From Eriocheir sinensis (taxonomy: Eukaryota; Arthropoda; Malacostraca; Decapoda; Varunidae), in contig NC_066568.1 in the NCBI RefSeq assembly GCF_024679095.1, positions 7,974,969 to 8,038,968 on the forward strand: 64,000 bases of DNA, written 5' to 3'. Positions within the stretch are counted from its first letter, which is position 1. Every line of letters begins with the position of its first letter. This document shows, piece by piece, positions 1 through 11,999 of this stretch. Under the pieces are notes generated by a model. That model was given only the letters and a program-made list of their open reading frames with translations, was not told the origin of the DNA and made no database searches. The position numbers and the translations under genes were made by a program.

Positions 1-254
1 TGAAGCACACACCGGGCTTCATATCTCTTGGTGCAGTGTACGCTCCTACCGCGATGTGTGAAACAAAGGAGAGGATGTTCTACACCAAACTCGACTCTGT
101 ATTAGACCAGTGCCCTCCCCGGGACACATTCATTATCCTGGGCGACTTCAATGCTACCACTGGCACTGACAGGGTTGGCTACAAGCTATGTGTTGGTCCC
201 CATGGGTCTGGCCCGTGGGGCCCCCCTGGACTTAGCATTGTAGGGTCCCATTGA
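1..254 (+). pseudogene. LINE endonuclease (EEP domain) fragment
   Basis: The frame is open from position 3 to 254. It reads as the middle of an exonuclease/endonuclease/phosphatase domain of a non-LTR retrotransposon: a VYAPT-type strand, then a D-x-F-I-I-L-G-D-F-N-A metal-binding motif near residue 45 and a GPHGSG stretch, as in RTE-type elements often annotated as craniofacial development protein 2. The fragment enters from the left edge and loses the match after about position 225, so both ends are missing. It lies upstream of the ds exon and is unrelated to that gene. Confidence 0.7.
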
Positions 255-500
255 TTGACTGAATGATTTTTCTCCTCCAACATTTTTGTTTGTTTTCTTC
301 TTTTTCTCCTCCTCCTCCTACTCCTTGTTCATCTTTTTTTTTTTTCTATTCCTTCTCATGTTTCTCTTTGTTCCTTTTTTTTGTCCCCCTCATTGTTCTC
401 AGGTAATCAAGTTAATGAAGTAGAAACACCTTTCAATATTCACCTGTTCTTCCCCCCTTCACCTGCCCCCCCCCCCTCCGTCACATGCTCCTCCCACCAG
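255..500 (+). other. Intron of ds upstream of the first visible exon
   Basis: A pyrimidine-rich stretch runs up to a good 3' splice site (CTCCCACCAG, AG at 499-500). No gene is seen. The open frame continues upstream of 501 but its residues do not look like cadherin, so the exon start was placed at the AG. Confidence 0.6.
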
Positions 501-3500
501 GTGTTGGACCACGAGGCCAAGCAAGTGTACCGCGTGACGGTGCAGGCGAGCGACCAGGGCAGCCCGCCGCGGAACGTGACCACAGTGCTGCAGATCGAGG
601 TGCTGGACCTGAACGACAACCGGCCCACCTTCCCTGCCTCCTCCGTAGTGTTCAAGGTACGGGAGGGCGTGAAGGTGGGCGAGGAGGCCGGCTCCGTCAT
701 GGCCGTGGACCGGGACGGCGGGGAGAACGGCCGGGTCACGTACACGATTCTGTCTGGGAATACTTACGGAACCTTCGACATCAACAAGACCAGTGGGCAG
801 GTGTTCACCGCCCGGGAGGTGGACTACGAGCTGGCCACGGAGTACATGCTGGAGGTGAAGGCCGTGGACGCCTCGGCTACCAACCCGCAGAGCTCCATCA
901 TCAACGTGAAGATCGAGGTGCAGGACGAGAACGACCAGTCCCCGGTGTTCCAGGAGGACCCGGTGCTGTTCTCCATTGGCGAGAACACGGCCATCGGCAC
1001 GCCCGTCTGGAACTTCACGGCCACGGACCTGGACAGCGGCGACAACGGCTACGTGCAGTACTCGCTTGCCCAGCAGCGGCCCAAGAAGGTGTTCCGGTTG
1101 GACGCCACCACGGGCATGCTGACGCTGATGGCGCCGCTGGACCACGAGGAGCACCGGGAGTACACGCTGGTGGTGGTGGCGGCGGACCAGCCCAGGGACG
1201 AGACGCAGCGGCGGCAGGCGTCCGTCACGGCGCGCATCCTCATCGAGGACTACAACGACAACACGCCCAAATTTGTGTCGCGCAGTCGCGTGGACGTAAT
1301 GGAGGACGAGCCGCGCGGCACGCCGGTGCTGCACGTCATCGCCACCGACGATGACTCGCGCGACAACGGCCGCGTCACCTACATCATCAGCTCCGGCAAC
1401 GACGGCAGCTTCGCCCTCGACTACGAGACGGGCGAGCTGAGCATCGCCCAGGCACTGGACCGCGAACGAGCCACGCAGTACCGCCTCAATGTGACGGCCA
1501 GCGACCACGGCCAGCCGCCACGCTCTGCCACGCAGCTCATCGAGGTGTTCGTGGAGGACGTCAACGACAACCCCCCAAAGTTCAGCCAGGCGCTGTACAA
1601 GGCCAACGTGTCGGAGGGTGCGCCGCCCGGCACCTCCGTGGCGCGTGTCACCGCCTCCGACCGTGACTACGGAACCAACAGCAACCTGACCTACATCATC
1701 CCCGCCGGCATAGGCGACAACAAGTTCCGCATCAACCCCTCGACGGGCGTGATCCGCACCGTGGCCACGCTGGACCGCGAGGACAAGGACCACTACAGCC
1801 TCACCGTCTACGTGCGCGACGGCTCCTACCCCGCCCAGTACGACACGGCCTCCGTCCTCGTCACGCTCACCGATGTCAACGACCACGCACCGGAGTTCCG
1901 TGACTCTTGCTACCCCCTGAGGGTGCCGGAGAACACGGACCTCTCCGTCATCCACACAGTGTTGGCCACGGACCGCGATGCCGGCCTCAACGGGCAGGTG
2001 CGCTACTCCATCACCGGCGGCAACGTCAACAACAAGTTCAGCATCGAGTCCTCCACGGGCCAGCTGTCGTCGCGGCCGCTAGACCGCGAGGCGCAGGCCA
2101 AGTACTTCCTGGTGGTGACGGCCGAGGACCGTGCCCAGACGGCCCTGCGCGGCGTGTGTAACATCACCATCACCGTCGAGGACCAGAACGACAACGACCC
2201 AAAGTTTTCGCAGAACCGCTACACGACCATGCTGCCGGAGGATGCGGCGCTTGACACTGTGGTGCTGACGGTGCGCGCCACCGACCGCGACCATGGCGAG
2301 AATGCGCGCATCACCTACTCCCTCAGCAACGAGACGCAGTGGCTCTTCAAGATAGACAACGAGACGGGCATCATTACTACGGCCGGGTGAGTGTTGCCGT
2401 GCTGTGTTTGATGTGTTGTCTTGTGATGTGTTCTGTTGTGTGGTGTTGTGACATAGTATTGGCTGTCTGGGATAACCCTATATAACTAACAACCCCCCTC
2501 CCACCCCCCACCCCAGGCACTTTGACAGGGAGAAGCAAAACGTGTACTCCTTCGAGGTCCGCGCGACGGACGGCGGCCGCTACGACGCGCGCTCGGAGAA
2601 GTCCCAGGTGCAGATCACCATCACCGACGTGAACGACAACAAGCCGGTGTTCACGCAGTACCCCTTCACCGTGGACCTGCCCGTGTACTCCCAGCCTGGT
2701 CAGGAGCTGCTCAAGGTCACTGCCACCGACAAGGACGAGGGCGTCAACCAGGAGATCGTGTACAGGTGAGTGGCCCGCCAGCCTGCTTGGCCCCATGTGG
2801 CCCTATCTCACCTGTCCTGTCTTGCCACATCCTCCATATCACTGTATGTTAATTGCCTCTTCCTCCTCCTCTTCTGGCTGTTATATGAGGACCAACAAAG
2901 TGCCACACACTAAGGACCATACTCTCAAACCTTTCGTCACCCAGGCACACACATTCAACAAGGCTTTCGAAGGAGTTTTGAGAATTTCTATGGGTAGTTT
3001 TATGACCCTGGTGGTAGTTTGACAGTTTCTGCACCATGAACGTGAAGAAACACTCATGGGGATGCGTTTAACCTCTTTTTTGGCCTTTAGAAATGACTTG
3101 TCTAAGAGAAGGCAGCATCTAAGAATACCGACCTAACACCCCCCTTCCCCCCATCCCTCCCAGCCTGGTGGACGAACCTGCCAACAGCAAGTTCCGCATC
3201 AACCCCGAGACGGGCGTGGTAACAGCCACCAGTCCGCTGGGCATGGAGAGCGGCCGCCTCTTCCACCTGGAGGTGCTGGCGCAGGACCGGGGCCGCCCGC
3301 CACAGTCCTCCACAGGCCTGGTGGAGATCCGTGTTGGGGACGCGACCTCCATGACCACGTTGCAGTTCAAGAACTCATCATACTCGGTGGAGCTGGAGGA
3401 GAATGCGCCGGCGGGCTCCGATGTGGTGCAGGTGGCAGCCGTGCGCAGTGACAATAACTGGCAGCGCATCGCCTACAGCTTCGGCTCTGGCAACGAGGAG

Positions 3501-6500
3501 AACATCTTCGACATCATCAGCAACAATGGCCTCATCCGCGTCCGTGACCCGCGGCGCCTCGACTACGAGACGCTGCCCCAGATGCGGCTGGTGATCGTGG
3601 CGCAGGCGGAGGGCGAGGTGCCGCTGTACGCCTACACCAGCGTGTGGGTCACCCTCACCGACACCAACGACAACGCGCCGCGCTTCACGCAGGACCGCTA
3701 CGTGTCCTCGGTGTGGGAGGGCTACAACAAGGGCGAGTACGTCATGCAAGTCTCTGCCACCGACGACGACACCGGCGCCAACGCCAACATTGTCTACCAC
3801 ATCGTCGAGGGCAACCATGACAGCGCCTTCGTCATCGACCCGCCCTTCTCCGGCATTGTCAAGACCAACATCGTCCTGGACCGGGAGATCCGCGACGCCT
3901 ACAAGCTGACCATCATCGCCACGGACGAGGGCGTGCCGCAGCGCACCGGCACCTGCACGCTGAGGATCAACATCGTGGACGCCAATGACAACCAGCCCAC
4001 CTTCCCGCCACACTCCATCGTGCAGGTCTCCGAGGGTGAGTACAAGCCACTCATCCTCCAATAAGTATGACCTTCCTTCACCTCCTTATTTCATTGTCGA
4101 GGCTGAGGTTGAGGTATCAGAGAGTAGGATATGACTTTGTGCAGGCTTTCAATGATGAGTGACAGCAGCGTACAGGTTTGAGGGTGAATGATTTGTTGAC
4201 AAGTTAATATAAAGGCAAACTAGATTGTGTTGGGTTTACAGAAACTCAAGAATAGGTTTGACAGATTAATGAATAGATGATGTTAGGTTTTACAAACGAT
4301 GTCTCTTACAGTCTTATCTTTCACCACCATCAAACCACCACACACCACCACCACTACCACCCCAACCACCTTCATCACACCAACCCATTCCTATCATTCC
4401 CCAGGCTCAGAGGTGGGGACCGTCATCACCACCATCACCGCTAACGACGTCGACACCAACCCCGCCATCACCTACAACTTCGCAAGCTCCGGCAACCCTC
4501 ACAACATGTTCAGCATTGACAAGTTTAGCGGCAAGATCACCCTCGCCAAACCACTGGACCACGAGACCAAGAACGAGTATATGCTGCAAGTGGAAGCCTC
4601 GGACACCTCTCACGTCGCCACCACCTCCATAACAGTGAAGGTGGTGGACGAGAATGACAACGCACCCGTCTTCACGCAGCAGGCTTACCAGGTGGCGCTT
4701 CCAGAGCTGTCCCGCCCTGGCACGCCTGTCATTAGGGTGAGTTATGGGAGAAGGGGATGAGGGGGGTATGTGAAGAGATGAGAATGAGAGTGATTATGTG
4801 GAGAGATTAGGAAGAAGAGAGATGAAGATTAGTGTGCGAGGTTGAGAGCAAAATAAGTAATCATGAGTGGAGTTAGATTAGATTTACCAGTTGAAGAAAA
4901 AGACCAATTTTGTTGAAGTAAATAATGAAGAAGGAATTGAAGAACATGTCTCTTAGTGGAATTTTAATTGAGTAGTTTTTTTATGGTTAGTAACCGAGTG
5001 AAAAGTACTGTTTACTAGCTGAAGAAAAAGAGTAACTTCATTTTGGGATATATAAAAAGTAAAAGAGCAAATTAGTATTGGTGTAAATTTGTATTGGGAG
5101 AAAAAGTAAATTCATATTGATGCAAATTAAGGAGTAACATTGTATTGGGGTAAATAGATAAAGAGTAATTTCATTTTGGGGTAAAAAAGAAGAGTAATAC
5201 CGTAATGGAGTAAATAATTGATAGCAAATTCGTATTGGGGCAAACAATGAAGAGAGTTAAAAGTTTTTCGTTCCTTCCCAGGTCAACGCCACGGACAAGG
5301 ACATCGGTGCCAACGCAAGGGTCAAGTACAGCCTGGGCAGCTCCTCCGACACAGGCTTCTACATCAGCGACCGGACGGGGATCATCTACACCAACTCCTC
5401 CGTGCACTACAACCCCCGCCAGCCCGTCATCCAGCTGGTGGTGACGGCTCGGGACGCAGGCCGCCCCTCACTAGCTGCTGTGGCCGCCGTTCGAATACAG
5501 GTCACAGATGTCAACGATAATGCACCCAAGTTCTCGCGGGAGGATTATACGTGAGTGACGCTTGTTTTTGTTGTTTCTTCTTTGGTTGTTTCTTTTCTGT
5601 GACATCACTTCGCTGGGCTTGTTTCGTGATGATGGCCTCCACCCGAATGAGGTTGGTTCGGCGTGTTTCAGGAGGCTCCTGAAGAAGTCTGTTGACAGCT
5701 TTTCGAAAAGTACTTAAAATGCAGACGGGGAAGGGGTAAAGGCAGTCCTTGATCAGCCAACCCACAAAGTCAACGCAGCTTACAACAGTGGTGGGCACGG
5801 TTTCGCTAATCCGTTAACCGCTAATTAGCAAAGCTAACTTTTTTGTTAACTAATTAGCGTTTTCGCTAACTTTGGAAACAGCAGACCAATTAGCTTTCAC
5901 TAAATGAAGTTCCTCCTCCGCTAACTTAAAGTCTCCTAAAAAAATCATACAGCTTCGTTCTTGTCTGCACCAGTTGAGTCACATGGCGCATTAATTCTAG
6001 GGCTTCCATTTTTGGGTAAATTACGCCTTAAAGTAGGGTAGGGAAACTTTTTGGTATTTTAGGGTAATCCATCTTTCATTCCTGCACTGCTATATGCATG
6101 TTTATTAATGAGGCATAAGTTCACGAGGGGATATGATTCGGGTCTTCAAGTACCTGAAGAAGTTCAGTAACATATACCACTGCAAGTTTTTTGAGCCAAA
6201 AATCAGTTTAAGAACTATCAGTGCAAGCAAGGCGATGTAGTACAGACATTGGCAGGAGTTTCTCCTCAAACCGAGTCTTCTGCCATTGGAACAATCTTCC
6301 TTTAGAAGTAGTAAGTGCAAATTGCAAAAACCATGAACTCCTATAAAAAACTAATCGACCGGTGTTTCGCTGCCTCAGGAGTGAACTGAATACCGAAGGG
6401 CTTTCATCTGCTCTGTAGGCACGAAGTGGCTGTCGAGTAGATTGAATTACCAGAGCGGGCAACCTCATAATGAGCCAATAGGCTTTCTGTTGCCTGCATT

Positions 6501-6692
6501 TCTAAGTTTTCTTGTTTCCACGTTTAGTGTTGTTTTTTCATCTGTTGTTTATGCTTCTTTTGTTGCTTCTCTCTTCGTATTTTTGTTTAACGTCCTTATA
6601 TTCGCCTATTCGGTTGGACGGTCACTTGTTTTGTTGTTGTTATTGTTGTTGTTGTTGTTGTGTGTGTGTGTGTGTGTGTGTGTTTGTTGTTG

Positions 6693-6726
<34 letters not shown>

Positions 6727-9300
6727 TAACTGTCCCCGCGTCCCCACAGTGCCCACGTCAGCGAGGACTCTCCCCGCGGCCACCTGGTGACGCGCGTCTC
6801 GGCCTCGGACATGGACGAGTCCCGCCACAACCGCAACATCGACTACCGGCTGGTGGGCGGCAACGAGCGCGGCGCCTTCCAGATCACCAGCAACACCGGC
6901 GAGATCTTGCTGGTGCGCCGCCTGGACCGCGAGGACGTGGCCGAGTACCGCCTCATCGCCATGGCCACTGACCGCGGGCAGCCGGCGCGGAACGCTACGG
7001 CGGAGGTCGTGATCACGGTGGACGACGTCAACGACCACGCGCCGATGTTCAACCAGAGCGAGTACGCGGTGACAGTGAGCGAGTCGCTGGGTCTTGGCGC
7101 CTCGGTGGTGCAGGTGCTGGCGACAGACGACGACGCGGACGACAACGCCGCCATCAGCTACGACATCACCTCCGGCAATGACCACCAGGTGTTCGCACTG
7201 GACTCTGAGACGGGCGTGGTGTCTCTGCGTGAGGCCCTGGACTTTGACGCCGTACCGGAGTACCGCTTCATCGTGCGAGCCACGGACGGCAGCCGCCACC
7301 ACCCGCTGTCCGCCCTGGCCACAGTGCACGTGGTGCTGACGGATGAGAATGACAACGCGCCGCAGTTCCCTGTGGACCGCTACCTGGAGTTTGTGCCGGA
7401 GAACTCGCCCGTCGGCACCACGGTGTTCACGGCGCATGCCAACGACGGCGACAAGGGCGTGTACGGGGCCCTTAACTACTCTATCCCCGGCGGCAAGGAC
7501 ATGGACAAGTTCGGCGTGGACCACAAGACCGGCGTGGTGGTGACACGCGCCGTCTTCGATTACGAGGCCAAGCACGAGTACTCCTTCCTGCTGCGCGCCG
7601 TGGACGCCGGCGGCAAGTCCTCGGTGGTGGCGGTGCAGGTCAACGTGGACAGCAAGGACGAGTTCGCGCCGGAGTTCCTGGAGCAGAGCTACTTCTTCGC
7701 CGTGCCCACCAACCTTGAGGCCGGCGCCGTGGTGGGCCGCGTGGAGGCCAGCGACCGCGACGAGGGCACGGACGGCCGCGTCTTCTACTCCCTGCGCGTG
7801 TCCTCCAGCGTGTTCAGGATCAACCGCACGTCGGGGGAGATCACGGTGCGCCGCGCCGGCCTGCGCGAGGAAGGCCTGACGCGCCTGGAGGTGGTGGCCA
7901 CCTCGGGCCAGGTGGGCTCGCTGCGCACTGTGGCCGTGGCCGAGCTCAGCGTGGGCGGCAAGAACGGGACCTGGAACAACACCTCGCCGGTGGCCACGGG
8001 CGGCCATGACTCAGGCGGCCTGGCCACCTGGGCCATCGGCCTGCTCATCGCCCTCATCTTCCTGGTGCTGATCTTCGGCGGCGCCTTCCTTCTGCTGTAT
8101 CGGCGCAACCTGCGGGCGCGCAAGACCGTCATGGCCGACCAGTTCGATAACTCCTTCGACACCATCGACATCCGGCCGCCGCCCTCGGCCCCGGCGGACC
8201 TGTCGCAGTACCCGCCGCGCTACAACGACCTACCTCACTACGACCACCACGGGGAGCGCAGCCACCACCACGGTAACACCACCTCGGAGATGAGCGAGCA
8301 GAGCCAGAGTGCCAGCAGCGGCCGCGGCAGCGCCGACGACAACGAGGACGTGGAGGACGAGGAGATCCGCATGATCAACGAGGGACCGCTCATCCAGCAG
8401 CAGAAGCTGCGGGAGCGCCTGGGCCTGCCCGACTCCGGCATCCGCGATGACGACAACATGAGCGACGTGTCGGTACACAACACGCAGGAGTACCTGGCGC
8501 GCTTGGGCATCGACACCACCAAGAGCGAGTCCACCAAGGGCTCACAGGACCTGGCGCACTCCATGGAGAGCATGCACATGTTCGACGATGAGGGCGGCGG
8601 CGAAGCCGACGGCATGGACATCAGCAACCTGATCTACGCCAAACTGAACGAGGTGACGCCCGAGGAGGACGCCTCCATCATGGACGGCACGCGCGCCTTC
8701 GGCTTCGGCGACGAGAGCCAGCCCTCCATGACGGGCTCGCTGAGCTCCATCGTGCACAGCGAGGAGGAGCTGCAGGGCTCCTACAACTGGGACTACCTGC
8801 TGGACTGGGGGCCACAGTACCAGCCCCTCGCGCACGTCTTCTCCGAGATCGCGCGCCTCAAGGACGACTCCGCGCCCAACTACAGTCGCGAGCCGCTCAA
8901 GAAGACCCTGAACCCCCAGGTGAAGACCATCCCGCCGCCGCTGCTGACCAGCGTGGCGCCGCGCTCCATCGCCCCGGTGGCACTGAGCTCCGCCCGCACC
9001 AGCCAGCTGACGCTGCCCTCACTGCCGCGCTCCCCCATCAGCCACGAGTCCTCCTTCACCTCCCCCGCCATGTCCCCCTCCTTCAGCCCCTCCCTCTCCC
9101 CCCTGGCCACGCGCTCCCCCTCCATCTCGCCCCTCATGACGCCCGGCAGCGTCAGCCACGCCACCTCGCCCGCCGCCGCCGCCGCACAGACCTCCGCCAC
9201 CTCCACGCCGCACCACGGCCGCCCCGTGGGCCAGCGCCAGGGCCCCGCGGGCCTCATGGCCGGGGCCTCCTCGGGCTCCGAGACCGAACTCAGGATATAA
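501..9300 (+). CDS. ds: Dachsous-type protocadherin, C-terminal 2,052 residues (5' end outside window)
   Basis: Dachsous is a giant atypical cadherin that binds Fat between cells and signals in planar polarity and Hippo growth control. Exons read as 501-2386, 2517-2765, 3164-4035, 4405-4736, 5282-5550 and 6750-9300. All introns are GT-AG, phases match at every junction, and the total is exactly 2,053 codons with the TAA stop. There are about 15 cadherin repeats, visible from linkers of the D-x-N-D-N-x-P-x-F kind (six in exon 1, then TDVNDNKPVF, TDTNDNAPRF, VDANDNQPTF, VDENDNAPVF and others). A transmembrane segment lies near residues 1630-1655, with a stop-transfer RRNLRARK and a cytoplasmic tail of about 397 residues. 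The tail motif around residue 1881 (YNWDYLLDWGPQYQPL, then HVFSEIARLKDD) is the Dachsous/DCHS signature and excludes Fat or other cadherins. The Drosophila protein has about 27 repeats, so roughly half is outside the window on the left. Confidence 0.93.
2914..3133 (+). mobile_element. MITE family C, copy 1 (ds intron)
   Basis: This copy shares its body with copies near 42660, 43580, 49470 and 60830 (GACAAGGCTTTCG, GGTAGTTTTATGACCCTGGTGG, TTTTTGGCCTTT). The ends are degenerate inverted repeats: GGACCATACTCTCA on the left and GAATACCGACC on the right, where other copies have GGTCGGTATTATAAGACA. TA follows the right end and precedes the left, which could be a TA target duplication. The element ends 30 bp before the acceptor of ds exon 3. 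Confidence 0.6.
4741..5281. repeat. Divergent A/G-rich tandem repeats in ds intron 4
   Basis: The motif AAAGAGTAA-TTTCAT-TTTGGGGTAAA recurs with period about 35-40 bp between roughly 5025 and 5250, with many substitutions. There is no coding signal. The intron ends at CTTCCCAG (5274-5281). Confidence 0.5.
5786..6095. mobile_element. Possible hAT-type remnant in ds intron 5
   Basis: It begins CAGTGGTGGGCACGG, like many hAT termini, and has internal GCTAATTAGC/GTTAACTAATTAGC inverted segments. A candidate right end (CCTGCACTG near 6083-6091) matches the left terminus only weakly, and no 8-bp duplication is visible. The assignment is tentative. Confidence 0.3.
6105..6440 (+). pseudogene. CR1-like LINE, C-terminal reverse-transcriptase remnant
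   Basis: The + strand reads FTRGDMIRVFKYLKKFSN, then a KFFEP block and a FLLKPSLLPLEQSSF block in shifted frames. This is the C-terminus typical of CR1-type reverse transcriptases (RGDLIEVFKYLKGF...). Stops and frameshifts show it is dead. It lies within ds intron 5. Confidence 0.6.
6641..6724. repeat. (TTG)n/(TG)n microsatellites before ds exon 6
   Basis: TTG triplets are followed by two TG runs separated by TTTGTTGTTG. The tract ends 25 bp before the acceptor AG at 6748-6749, so it occupies the position where a polypyrimidine tract would be expected. Confidence 0.85.
6750..9300 (+). CDS. ds: ds terminal exon: last cadherin repeats, membrane span and cytoplasmic domain
   Basis: This 2,551-nt exon starts after CCCCACAG (AG at 6748-6749) in phase 2. 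It encodes the last four cadherin repeats, with linkers DDVNDHAPMF, TDENDNAPQF and a relaxed DSKDEFAPEF. A Gly/Thr/Asn juxtamembrane stretch follows, then a hydrophobic span at about 8029-8103. The cytoplasmic tail has a His-rich patch (YDHHGERSHHHG), an acidic patch (DDNEDVEDEE), the conserved DYLLDWGPQYQPLAHVF block at 8785-8835, and a Ser/Pro-rich end. GC content is far higher than in the introns, and the antisense strand is open for hundreds of codons as a by-product of that composition. Confidence 0.92.
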
Positions 9301-10601
9301 CCGGCCCCGCCCCGTCCCCCGCCCCCCTGACCAGCGGCAGCCCACACTGCGACTCACTGCTGTGGCCAAATGCATTGTGATAATAGTTACTGGTGTGACG
9401 TTGCCAAATGTCGTGACCGCGGCGCCGAGTGTGCCTCTGTATATTTGTGAATACTTACCCGTAGGACCCCGGCACCGCCCAGGCCTGCCCCCCCCCGCCC
9501 CCACCTCACCTCACCGAGTGCCCGGCGTCCGTCGCAGTGACCAGTGCCCCGTGTAGTACGTGTGTGTGTATGTGTGCATCAACCAGACTTAAGCCCTGAC
9601 CCCCCCAGACTGCCACACCTCAGGCCATTCCCCTTATATCCCCATACAGGGCCACCACACGATGCACCGAGGCCTAAGAGATAATATGAGTGCCAATGCC
9701 AGTGCCAGATAGCAGCAGACAGAACAAGGGAGGAAGTGTTGCGTGTGTTCGTGCGTGAGCTGAGTGCCAAGTGAGTGTGTGTGGCGGGACGCTGAGGCAG
9801 GGGCTGAAGGTGCTGAGTGCCGAGTGCCAAGACTGAGTGCTGAGTGCCACGACTGAGTGCCAACCATGTGCTGGGCCCCACGATGCTACAGTGCCTTGTG
9901 GGTGTCCTTTGTGCCAAGTTACCCCCTCTCCCTCTCCCCCTCTCTGCCCCCTTGCACCCCCTCCTCCCTCTCCTCCCCCTCATGCCTCCCTTCACTTGAA
10001 CCCTACAACAAGAAACAACAAAAACAACAACAAACCACCCCCTCTCCCCTCCTCTCCTTTCCCTTATCCTCAACTCCTCCTTATCTGAACATCAATAACA
10101 ATAACTACTACTACTTCTACTACTACTACTACAGGAACACTTACAATACCTCTTCTGCCATCATCTGGTGAGCAAAAGTGATGTCATGTCGCTTATTGTT
10201 CTGATGCATCCAAATTTAACGACGTTCCTCAAAATTCTTGCTAATGATTCTTCCCCTTGCACATGACACGCCTGCGCTATCTTAGTATTGATGTCACAGA
10301 GAACACAGAAGCGTGGTGGATACTGCAGCTCCTGAGGCCTATAGCGATGATTGTTTCTTGAGCTTCCTCCGAGCGAGCCTGTAGGTGGGGGCAATAATTA
10401 GTTCACAAGGTTCCTGTTGTGTTGCTGCTCCACCAAATACACATCAAAATAATTAGAAGCAACAAAGTAAATTGATGCCCTTTTATTTTCATTATCTAAA
10501 CCACTGGAGCTTCCCAAGAGGGTGAAGGTCACACGTGGCAACCCACAAAACACCCAAAGTACTGTGCAGAAGCAGCTTAAGAAATGACGTTGAACACAAA
10601 G
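9301..10601 (+). other. Probable ds 3'UTR, proximal part
   Basis: This is a GC-rich then mixed sequence directly after the ds stop. It contains five GTGCCAA heptamers (listed separately) and a pyrimidine-rich tract at 9920-10080. No credible coding sequence is seen. A 77-codon antisense frame at 10161-10394 has no recognisable domain. Confidence 0.5.
9690..9917 (+). promoter_or_regulatory. Cluster of five GTGCCAA heptamers in ds 3'UTR
   Basis: Exact GTGCCAA occurs at 9690-9696, 9764-9770, 9824-9830, 9857-9863 and 9911-9917, with near-matches GTGCCAG (9702) and GTGCCAC (9844). GTGCCAA is the complement of a seed UUGGCAC, which from memory is the miR-263b/miR-96 family seed. Some copies sit in an imperfect local repeat (CTGAGTGCC), so duplication explains part of the clustering. 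Confidence 0.35.
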
Positions 10602-10823
10602 TTAACCCAGTAGCAGCGACGGGCCAAATTTGTGGGTTTACCGTGTAGCAGGGACGGGCCAAATTTGTGCCATGATATAAACACCCCAAAATTGATGACA
10701 CATAAACTGACCACAAATGCTTTGATATATATTATGAAATGGTTTGTGTGAGGGGTGATTGTCTCATTTTTATCGCTTAGAGGGACCATTAAGAAACATG
10801 ATCCCTGCTGCTACCGGGTTGAG
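10602..10823 (+). mobile_element. TTAA-MITE (family A), copy 1
   Basis: It starts TTAACCCAGTAGCAGCG and ends GCTGCTACCGGGTTGA, an inverted-repeat pair. There are two internal 35-bp units (CGACGGGCCAAATTTGTG...). The 3' TTAA is mutated to TTGA. The remaining copies start at 33718, 36047, 36798, 38176, 48608, 50553 and 61498. Confidence 0.8.
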
Positions 10824-11324
10824 AACTAGAATTCACAATTAAAAAACTTGATTTCACAATTAAAATAACATCCAAGAAGGAAACTAACATATGAGCAAAC
10901 TCTTGTCTTGTTCAAATAATCCTAAAATCAAAAAAGGGAAGTTTCAAAAATTTCTTCCTAATGCAATGATGTTAAGTTGCTCGGGTAATTCTCCTCATGA
11001 ACTATAGAACTCATAATTGTGAATAAATTAACGCGCGTTGTCTTCGATGAATGAGAAAACAAACATGGACGGTTCATCTCGCCCCTCCCAGCCATTTGAG
11101 CAAGGGAGTGTTCTGACGGGTCACAGGAGGGAGGCGCAAGACAAGGCCACACCCTTCACTATATCAGGTTCCCATTATGTTTATTTCCCAAAGCCATAGA
11201 GAAGATTAACCACAATTTTCCGTGTTTTTCCCATTCAGGATGCAGAAGCCACGTAAAATGATCACTAGCATCACAAAACAGACCATGGAAAATAAGTTTT
11301 TTTTAGCCATCTGTGTTCATCTGC

Positions 11325-11512
11325 TGGAGAGAGAGAGAGAGACGGACGCAACCCGATTACCTGGTACCCACATTCTGCTGGGTGGGGGGGGGGTAGTCGG
11401 AAAAAGCCACCAAATTTTTTTTTTCTGTCCGGTCCGGAAACAGACTCTGGCTCTCTTGAGCTGAGGAGTGTGCTACCCACTGCACCACGAAGCTCCCACA
11501 GTCCATGGAAAT
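11325..11512 (-). mobile_element. Possible tRNA-derived SINE
   Basis: On the - strand, GAGCTTCGTGGTGCAGTGGG (with following TAGCAC) resembles a tRNA 5' half with an A box. A run of A's follows. The B box is degenerate. Confidence 0.35.
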
Positions 11513-11716
11513 TGCAACAACTTCTACGAGGGGCCTTACAAGCATGCAAACAGAGGCTACAGCATGTTTGAAAATACTAGTGGCAATCTCAACTATTCTT
11601 GGTCATTCTTGCTCACCAGATGACACCTTTGTCTTCTTCCTTCAACCTCTGTCAACCCTTCCCGACCCCCCCCCTCTCAATTATACATATTTTTGAGAGG
11701 GAAAAAAAGTGCCAAT

Positions 11717-11717
11717 A

Positions 11718-11777
<60 letters not shown>

Positions 11778-11999
11778 TAGCAAGCAAAGGGAGAATATAG
11801 TCGGCAAGGCAGCAATAATAATAATAATAATGATGATTGCCGATAATCTCTCACATCAGAAGAGAAGTAAATGAAAGGTTGTTTGTGTATATGTGAAAGA
11901 GAGAGGAAAAGGGAAGTAGAGAGAACATAAATGAAAATGGTGAATAATAATAATAATAATGATGATATGATGATGATGATTATGAACTTGTGCAATTAA
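11717..11999. repeat. (CA)n microsatellite and short (AAT)n/(GAT)n runs
   Basis: An unbroken CA run covers about 11720-11773. AAT runs lie at 11815-11830 and 11943-11962, and GAT triplets at 11960-11980. No gene is seen. Confidence 0.9.

Noticed and set aside
459..1955. 498-codon open frame antisense to ds exon 1 (and similar long antisense frames at 3378-4061 and 6640-8007)
   Set aside because: These mirror the GC-rich codon bias of the cadherin exons; residues are low-information Val/Gly/Arg/His runs, and the sense strand has a clear protein family.
10161..10394. 77-codon antisense frame after ds
   Set aside because: It has some protein-like composition but no domain, start context or splice partner; lies in the probable ds 3'UTR.
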